NCBI GenBank assembly: GCA_035371485.1
Contig: DAOOWV010000032.1
Span: 1 to 10,484 of the forward strand
Direction: 5' to 3'
From: DAOOWV01 sp035371485
Lineage (GTDB): Bacteria; Patescibacteriota; Dojkabacteria; JAFGLO01
DNA: 10,484 bases
How positions within the stretch are numbered: position 1 is the first letter of the stretch; every line of letters starts with the position of its first letter. The notes beneath the pieces are model-generated. The model saw nothing but the letters and a program-made list of their open reading frames with translations. It did no database searches and was not told the origin of the DNA. Below are positions 7,364 through 10,484 of the stretch, one piece after another. Both the position numbers and the translations under genes were made by a program.

Positions 7364-7925
7364 TTGAAAAATATTGTTAATTATCTTCATGAATTAGGGG
7401 TTATGAAAAGAAGAACCATTTCCGGATTTGATCAATTTGCTCATCATACTACAAATACAATTGCGAGTCATGCCTATAGGGCATCAATAATTGGCATGAT
7501 TCTCGCGGATATGGAAGGGTGCAAATCCAGTAAAAGTAGGTTTAATGCTTATAGTACACGAAAACGGTGAAACAAGAGTAGGGGATTCTGATTTTATTGC
7601 TTCAAAATATGGAGCAAAGAATACAGAAAATGAGAAGAAAGCTTTTAAAGATCAAATTAGTAAATTACCCCCAAATATTAGAAAGTTATTTTATAGTTTA
7701 TTTAAGGAGAAAGAACGATTTGAAACACTTGAGTCAAGGGTTGCATGGGATGCTGATATTCTTGAGCAAATAATAAGCGCTAAAGAGTTGGCTGATAATG
7801 GTGTGAAGGGGGCAAAATTATGGTTAGATGATAAATATGTCTGGCATGCTGCGAGTGGTAAAAAACTGTTTGATGAAGTAAGAAAAGGGAAAAGCTGGGA
7901 GTGGTTGCCATCAATTAACAATTAA
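7364..7925 (+). pseudogene. HD-domain protein (YfbR / HD_3-like phosphohydrolase) with a one-base frameshift
   Basis: Removing one A from the AAAA run at 7532-7535 joins 7364-7534 to the downstream frame and gives a 187-aa protein, CKSSK-VGLMLIVHENGETRVGD. The order of motifs is that of HD_3 proteins: an N-terminal LHELGVMKRR, then SHAYRA (His36), then VHENGETRVGD where relatives have HD-x-x-E-x-x-x-GD, and later WDADILEQIISAKEL supplying the last Asp. The metal-binding HD pair reads His-Glu (65-66), an Asp-to-Glu change that may lower activity. Members of this family are metal-dependent 5'-nucleotidases or phosphohydrolases; the substrate is not deducible. The start is TTG 7364. The downstream part could be made alone from TTG or ATG near 7545 but would lack the first His. 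It lies 118 bp after the nucleotidyltransferase gene. Confidence 0.72.
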
Positions 7926-7938
7926 CAGTTGTTTTTTT
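7917..7938 (+). terminator. Weak Rho-independent terminator of the HD gene
   Basis: AACAA (7917-7921) can pair with TTGTT (7929-7933) across a 7-nt loop, and the hairpin runs into seven consecutive T (7932-7938). It overlaps the end of the HD gene (TAA 7923-7925). The stem is short and AT-rich, so the call is tentative. Confidence 0.4.
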
Positions 7939-8026
7939 AATATTGGGGATCCTATAAAGCTATTCCTCTATTTTGGGTATACAGGTCTCAAATTCAGTAG
8001 AAATTTGTTTTACTTTTTTTACAGAT

Positions 8027-8800
8027 CTAAAAAACAGATTCCTGAGTTATTTCAATCAATTCACCATTATCCCTTCCAAATACATATACGTTTACGATAA
8101 CTCCAACATCATATTCATCTTTATCAGTTTTACTTCTTTCATCTATTCTCCAAACATATCCATAATCTTGTGTATTAGCTAGATATATATTTACGTAGTT
8201 ATTTTCAATGTCTAAACCTAATGTTATTGCTTTTGCATATAGGTCTTTGGAATCAGCAATTTTAGTAAGGTTTGTAGGATAATTTATGTCATCATATAAA
8301 TATTTACTGTATTCTCCGATATCTAATTCTTCACCTGGTTGTTCTGGTTTGCCATTAACGTAACTAAAAATGTTGGTAGCGTGTCTGGTTTTGGAATAAT
8401 AGGTGCAATTCCATCTACTGAAACCACCTTCTTGGGCTCCTACATATTTGTATACTGTGGTTCCTGTACTATATGTTGATGTAGTTAATCCAGAACAATC
8501 ATATAATTGTGCATCATTTGCCCATTCTTTGGCTTGTTCAGACGTTGCGAGTATTGCTTCAGAGCTTGTTCCGTACACAAATGTTGGTGGATTAGGTGTT
8601 GTATTATCACTTGAGTTGTTATCATCGTTGTTTTGTTGTTCTGATGTTGTATTGCCATCTTTTGTTTCAGTATCTTTGTTTTTATTCTTTAACAAGAAAT
8701 ATCCGCCTATTGCTCCAAATAGTAAAAATAAAAGGATGATAGCAATAATAATTAGTTTTTTGTTATTACCGGTTTTATTTTCCTTTGATTTTTCAGTCAT
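8027..8800 (-). CDS. Single-pass membrane-anchored extracytoplasmic protein, 257 aa, function unknown
   Basis: The N-terminus is a Lys/Asn-rich cytoplasmic tail (MTEKSKENKTGNNKK), followed by one strong membrane helix (residues about 16-37, LIIIAIILLFLLF onward), then a low-complexity linker rich in Asn, Asp, Ser, Thr and Pro (about 38-73), and a globular domain of about 180 residues. The positive-inside rule places that domain outside the cell. Its two Cys (CSGL and WNCTYY) could form a disulfide. I do not recognise the domain. The start is ATG 8800 and the stop is TAG. No Shine-Dalgarno site or clear promoter is visible in the 90 bp upstream. The gene is uninterrupted, unlike its neighbours on both sides, and converges on the HD gene. 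Confidence 0.78.
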   Translation of the reverse strand: MTEKSKENKTGNNKKLIIIAIILLFLLFGAIGGYFLLKNKNKDTETKDGNTTSEQQNNDDNNSSDNTTPNPPTFVYGTSSEAILATSEQAKEWANDAQLYDCSGLTTSTYSTGTTVYKYVGAQEGGFSRWNCTYYSKTRHATNIFSYVNGKPEQPGEELDIGEYSKYLYDDINYPTNLTKIADSKDLYAKAITLGLDIENNYVNIYLANTQDYGYVWRIDERSKTDKDEYDVGVIVNVYVFGRDNGELIEITQESVF

Positions 8801-8891
8801 ATGAAAAATTTAATAAATAATATATCAGTAAAAGGGTAACATGAAATGGAATTTTGGGCAAATGTTGTGGGATCGTATTTAATATGTTTAA

Positions 8892-9377
8892 TTAGTGTAT
8901 TCTTTTAATTTCATGTAATACTCCATGACGAGGAAATTTTATTTGCATATTTTCATTAAGTCTTAGAGTTATCATTGGAAAATCTTCTCTATCTAATGAT
9001 TTTGTGTTCCAATCAAGTTTGGGTTATCTTTTCATAAAATCTTCCATGGAGCAATCTACTGTCATTTCAATATGTTCCCAAGCGGAGGGAACTATTTGTT
9101 TGGGTTTGGGTTCTATTAATTCGACGAACTCAAATTGATAAGTTTTATATATAAAAGGTTTATCTAGTCTAATATTTAATACCCTTCAGCCTCCGACTAT
9201 ATTTTCTCCTGCTAATTCATATCTTTGAGGCAATCTGTCATTTATTTTGTCGAAGTCTGCTGATGATGATGTCTGGTAGCCAATATGATCAAGTATTAGG
9301 TTTGAGGTGTCAATTCCAAGTTTATGAATAAGTGGAAAGATTTTATCTAAAAATGCAGTAATTTCTTTAGCATCCAT
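8892..9377 (-). pseudogene. YecM-family (VOC superfamily) pseudogene with two in-frame stops
   Basis: Read from ATG 9377 to TAA 8892 in one frame, this gives about 161 codons interrupted by TGA at 9186-9188 (codon 64) and TAA at 9024-9026 (codon 118). Across the stops the sequence stays similar to E. coli YecM as I remember it: LILDHIGYQ, ELAGENIVGG, YQFEFVELIEPK and the signature WEHIEMTV, which lies after the first stop; the tail includes MQIKFPRHG. YecM (about 190 aa) is a small VOC-fold protein, possibly metal-binding, of unknown reaction. Two point nonsense codons without frameshifts suggest real decay rather than indel error. A longer start at 9416 is possible, but it would lie inside the candidate -10 at 9407-9412, so 9377 is preferred. 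Confidence 0.75.
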
Positions 9378-9406
9378 GAAAGATTTAATTAATATTATGT
9401 GTTGAA

Positions 9407-9415
9407 AGTATAACA
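9407..9415 (-). promoter_or_regulatory. Candidate extended -10 promoter of the YecM-like gene
   Basis: On the minus strand this reads TGT-TATACT, an extended -10 about 30 bp before ATG 9377. No good -35 was found. It is divergent from the tRNA-side promoter at 9449-9477. Confidence 0.4.
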
Positions 9416-9448
9416 TAAAGTTATTTTTAAATGTATCATTGTGACAAG

Positions 9449-9477
9449 ATGAAATTCTTTATCTTTTCTGATACAAT
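9449..9477 (+). promoter_or_regulatory. Candidate promoter of the tRNA / GIY-YIG region
   Basis: An extended -10 TGA-TACAAT (-10 hexamer 9472-9477) has a partial -35, ATGAAA (9449-9454), 17 bp upstream. A transcript from about 9484 would pass through the split tRNA-Ser copy, the GIY-YIG gene and the three tRNAs. No promoter that clear is seen directly before the intact tRNA-Ser. Confidence 0.5.
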
Positions 9478-9550
9478 ACCTTTGTTACAAACGAAGAAGC
9501 TAACAGATTAACAAACAAAAAACTAAAAATGGCTTTGATTGTAGCAAAAT

Positions 9551-9633
9551 GGAGAGGTGGCTGAGTGTCCCACTACGATGGAACTTCGTGGGATATAGTC
9601 GAAAGTGATATCCCGTGTAAGCGGGACGGCAAC
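9551..9633 (+). other. Second, hairpin-interrupted copy of the tRNA-Ser 5' part
   Basis: The first 32 nt of the intact tRNA-Ser (9893-9924) recur here in three pieces in the same order. GGAGAGGTGGCTGAGTG is at 9551-9567, GTCGAAAG at 9598-9605 and CGGCAAC at 9627-9633. In the intact tRNA these three pieces are contiguous. They are separated here by 30 nt (9568-9597) and 21 nt (9606-9626). The first insert falls in the D loop between the two adjacent G residues, the second at the end of the D arm. After CGGCAAC, which is mostly the anticodon stem 5' strand, the sequence turns into the GIY-YIG leader. No matching 3' half is found, so this copy cannot fold as a tRNA alone. Confidence 0.75.
9568..9626 (+). 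repeat. Alternating TCCC/GGGA segments forming mutually exclusive hairpins
   Basis: Hairpin A pairs TCCCAC (9568-9573) with GTGGGA (9588-9593). Hairpin B pairs GGGATAT (9590-9596) with ATATCCC (9608-9614). Hairpin C pairs TCCCG (9611-9615) with CGGGA (9622-9626). A and C can coexist; B excludes both. All lie within 60 nt upstream of the GIY-YIG start, inside the split tRNA copy. Confidence 0.65.
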
Positions 9634-9909
9634 TGAAATAGAAATGAATAAGAATGGTTGTTATGTATACATACTTTGGAGTGATATACTTAATAAATAT
9701 TACATTGGTAGTAGTAAAAGATTACTAAGTAGAATAAGGAGGCATAATAAAGGATTAGAGAGATATACAAGAGCTGGTATACCATGGATTTTAATAGTAT
9801 ATCGATGGTTTGAGTGTGAGAGAGAAGCCAGAATAGAGGAGTATAGAATTAAGAAGTTAAAAGGAAATAGTGGGTTCAAAAAAATAGTAAAAGGAGAGGT
9901 GGCTGAGTG
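9568..9909 (+). mobile_element. Putative 342-bp GIY-YIG element inserted in tRNA-Ser, flanked by 17-bp direct repeats
   Basis: GGAGAGGTGGCTGAGTG occurs at 9551-9567 and again at 9893-9909. Removing 9568-9909 would restore one normal tRNA-Ser joined to the promoter at 9449-9477. The interval holds a hairpin-rich leader and one GIY-YIG nuclease gene. The duplicated sequence is the 5' end of the tRNA, whereas tyrosine-integrase islands usually copy the 3' end. Direction and mechanism (homing, splicing, or duplication followed by decay) cannot be settled from one sequence. I saw no recognisable group I intron core. Confidence 0.55.
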
Positions 9910-9931
9910 GTCGAAAGCGGCAACCTGCTAA
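9644..9931 (+). CDS. Small GIY-YIG endonuclease, C-terminus encoded by tRNA-Ser
   Basis: The product is a 95-aa GIY-YIG nuclease, the size of the single-domain UPF0213/YhbQ-type proteins. From ATG 9644 it has CYVYIL (residues 6-11, the GIY strand), YYIG (19-22), the catalytic Arg in SRIRRHN (29-35, Arg30 with His34), YTRAGIPWILIVY, and the Glu-containing helix ARIEEYRIKK (Glu66), followed by LKGNSGFKKIV. The active-site set is complete, so the nuclease is probably functional. Residues 84-95 (GEVAEWSKAATC) are the translation of the tRNA-Ser 5' part, and the TAA stop is in the anticodon loop region. Starts upstream of 9644 would lie in the hairpin leader. The natural C-terminus of relatives is near residue 83, so the tail is probably a by-product of position. 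It may be a free-standing homing endonuclease. Confidence 0.85.
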   Translation: MNKNGCYVYILWSDILNKYYIGSSKRLLSRIRRHNKGLERYTRAGIPWILIVYRWFECEREARIEEYRIKKLKGNSGFKKIVKGEVAEWSKAATC

Positions 9932-9982
9932 GTTGTTGTTCGCCTTTTCGGTGAACCGCGGGTTCGAATCCCGCCCTCTCCG
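9893..9982 (+). tRNA. tRNA-Ser (anticodon GCT)
   Basis: Acceptor GGAGAGG (9893-9899) pairs with CCTCTCC (9975-9981), and the discriminator is G 9982. The anticodon stem GCAAC/GTTGT encloses CTGCTAA with anticodon GCT. A long variable arm typical of tRNA-Ser (GTTCGCC, TTTT, GGTGAAC) and the T arm GCGGG-TTCGAAT-CCCGC follow. CCA is not encoded. The first 39 nt overlap the end of the GIY-YIG gene. Confidence 0.97.
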
Positions 9983-9992
9983 AAGTCTAAAT

Positions 9993-10069
9993 GCCGATGT
10001 AGCTCAGTTGGTTAGAGCATCCGTTTTGTAAACGGGAGGTCAAGAGTTCAAATCTCTTCATCGGCTCCA
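9993..10069 (+). tRNA. tRNA-Thr (anticodon TGT)
   Basis: Acceptor GCCGATG pairs with CATCGGC (10059-10065). The anticodon arm is TCCGT-TTTGTAA-ACGGG with anticodon TGT, and the T arm is AAGAG-TTCAAAT-CTCTT. The discriminator is T, and CCA is encoded (10067-10069). It follows tRNA-Ser by 10 nt. Confidence 0.97.
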
Positions 10070-10094
10070 TTTTTTTGTTGATTGATTTGAAAAT

Positions 10095-10172
10095 GGTGAC
10101 TGTAGCTCAATTGGTTAGAGCGCCTGTCTGTGGCACGGGAGGTTGTGGGTTCAAATCCCACCTGTCACCCCA
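10095..10172 (+). tRNA. tRNA-His (anticodon GTG)
   Basis: The anticodon arm is CCTGT-CTGTGGC-ACGGG with anticodon GTG. An extra 5' G (10095) sits opposite discriminator C (10169), the tRNA-His identity pair. Acceptor GTGACTG pairs with CTGTCAC with one T-T mismatch, the T arm is GTGGG-TTCAAAT-CCCAC, and CCA is encoded (10170-10172). A serine recombinase gene on the other strand overlaps it from the 3' side. Confidence 0.96.
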
Positions 10173-10483
10173 TGTGTGACTTTTAGCAGAAACAAAGATA
10201 GTATCAAAGGGTTTTTGCCAGTCATNNNNNNNNNNAGCTTTCCGTTTCTTATCTGAAGGTTTTGAAGTGTAAGTGCGATAATTTGCCTTTTTTGTTCTGG
10301 TTCTGAACTTATAAAAAGCTCGTAACTCCTTGAGGCAAGATTTAATAAGGTCTGAACAGTAAAATAGTATTCGTCATCTGCTTTACTTATTCTAGAAAGT
10401 TTCTGTTCGTATTTACTCTTTTCTGAACTATATCTGTTGTACCTTCTGTTATAGTCATCCTGAGTAATACCCTCAAGATATCT
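10107..10483 (-). CDS. Large serine recombinase, C-terminal part, running through the gap and ending inside tRNA-His
   Basis: This is a site-specific DNA recombinase of the large serine (resolvase/invertase) group; only the C-terminal region is in the window. From 10483 to 10236 (minus) the frame reads LEGITQDDYNRRYNRYSSEK, then SYELFISSEPEQKRQIIALTLQNLQIRNGK, the coiled-coil end typical of these enzymes. After the N gap, 10223 to 10107 continues with DWQKPFDTIFVSAKS, matching the usual h-x-x-x-KPF ending. The frame then runs antisense through tRNA-His (GDRWDLNPQPPVPQTGAL) and stops at TGA 10107-10109. Frames on the two sides differ by the nominal 10 N, so the gap length is not exact. The catalytic Ser domain lies off the window. 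The position suggests an integrated element whose recombinase end abuts tRNA-His. Confidence 0.82.
10226..10235. other. Assembly gap (10 N)
   Basis: Ten undetermined bases mark a scaffold join. Both flanks encode adjacent parts of one serine recombinase, so the join order is probably right and the true gap is short, of a length not equal to 10 modulo 3. Confidence 0.95.
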
Positions 10484-10484
10484 T

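Noticed and set aside
7973..8182. Short plus-strand frame rich in Phe, Ile and Ser between the HD gene and the membrane protein
   Set aside because: It mostly overlaps the 3' end of the minus-strand gene in antisense and has low-complexity AT-driven composition.
8403..8804. Plus-strand open frame opposite the membrane-anchored protein
   Set aside because: It is the antisense shadow of a gene with clear membrane-helix and linker structure; its hydrophobic, Ser/Val-rich sequence is what the complement of such a gene gives.
9568..9909. Canonical group I intron with a GIY-YIG open reading frame in tRNA-Ser
   Set aside because: GATATAGTC and ATCCCGTGTAAG are reminiscent of group I core strands, but there is little non-coding space, and I could not place P3, P7 or P8 or a 3' end. 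The 17-nt exon repeat also makes exact splice sites ambiguous. A covariance search would settle it.
1..10484. CRISPR array or classical insertion sequence
   Set aside because: No regularly spaced repeats and no DDE or HUH transposase motifs were seen on either strand.

Overview
The window is an AT-rich bacterial scaffold piece using the standard genetic code: TGG encodes Trp and long genes contain no internal TGA. The organism cannot be named from sequence alone. The low GC, weak or absent Shine-Dalgarno sites, possible TTG starts, orphan lipoprotein and single-pass proteins, and a STAND-like ATPase fused to an OmpR-type winged helix fit a Candidate Phyla Radiation / Patescibacteria genome (inference). 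A 10-N gap lies at 10226-10235.

Layout. Positions 2-1453 hold the 3' part of a class B penicillin-binding protein (peptidoglycan transpeptidase), followed by an unrecognised 225-aa gene (1479-2156). A secreted lipoprotein gene at 2270-3146 is split by one frameshift. Next comes a divergent regulatory module. On the minus strand are a P-loop STAND/AAA-like ATPase (3186-4472) and a 202-aa unknown (4492-5100). On the plus strand is a regulator with a degenerate NTPase domain and a C-terminal PhoB/OmpR winged helix (5277-6281). The 176-bp spacer between them holds an excellent extended -10 promoter (CTGACA-17-TATAAT), TGAC direct repeats over its -35, and an inverted repeat in the leader. Directly behind the regulator lie a nucleotidyltransferase-fold gene with an in-frame TGA (6286-7245) and an HD-domain gene with a one-base frameshift (7364-7925). 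Then come a minus-strand membrane-anchored protein (8027-8800) and a YecM-family pseudogene with two internal stops (8892-9377).

The right end is a tRNA cluster, Ser(GCT)-Thr(TGT)-His(GTG), with mobile genes on both sides. In front of the intact tRNA-Ser is a second copy of its first 32 nt, in order but split by two hairpin-forming insertions. A small GIY-YIG endonuclease gene follows, and its last 12 codons are the 5' part of the intact tRNA-Ser. On the other side, a large serine recombinase gene on the minus strand runs through the assembly gap and ends inside tRNA-His.

Four of the protein genes between 2270 and 9377 are interrupted, two of them by the same kind of lesion (one extra A in an AAAA run). 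The stretch therefore looks like decaying accessory DNA beside a tRNA integration hotspot, unless the lesions are assembly errors.
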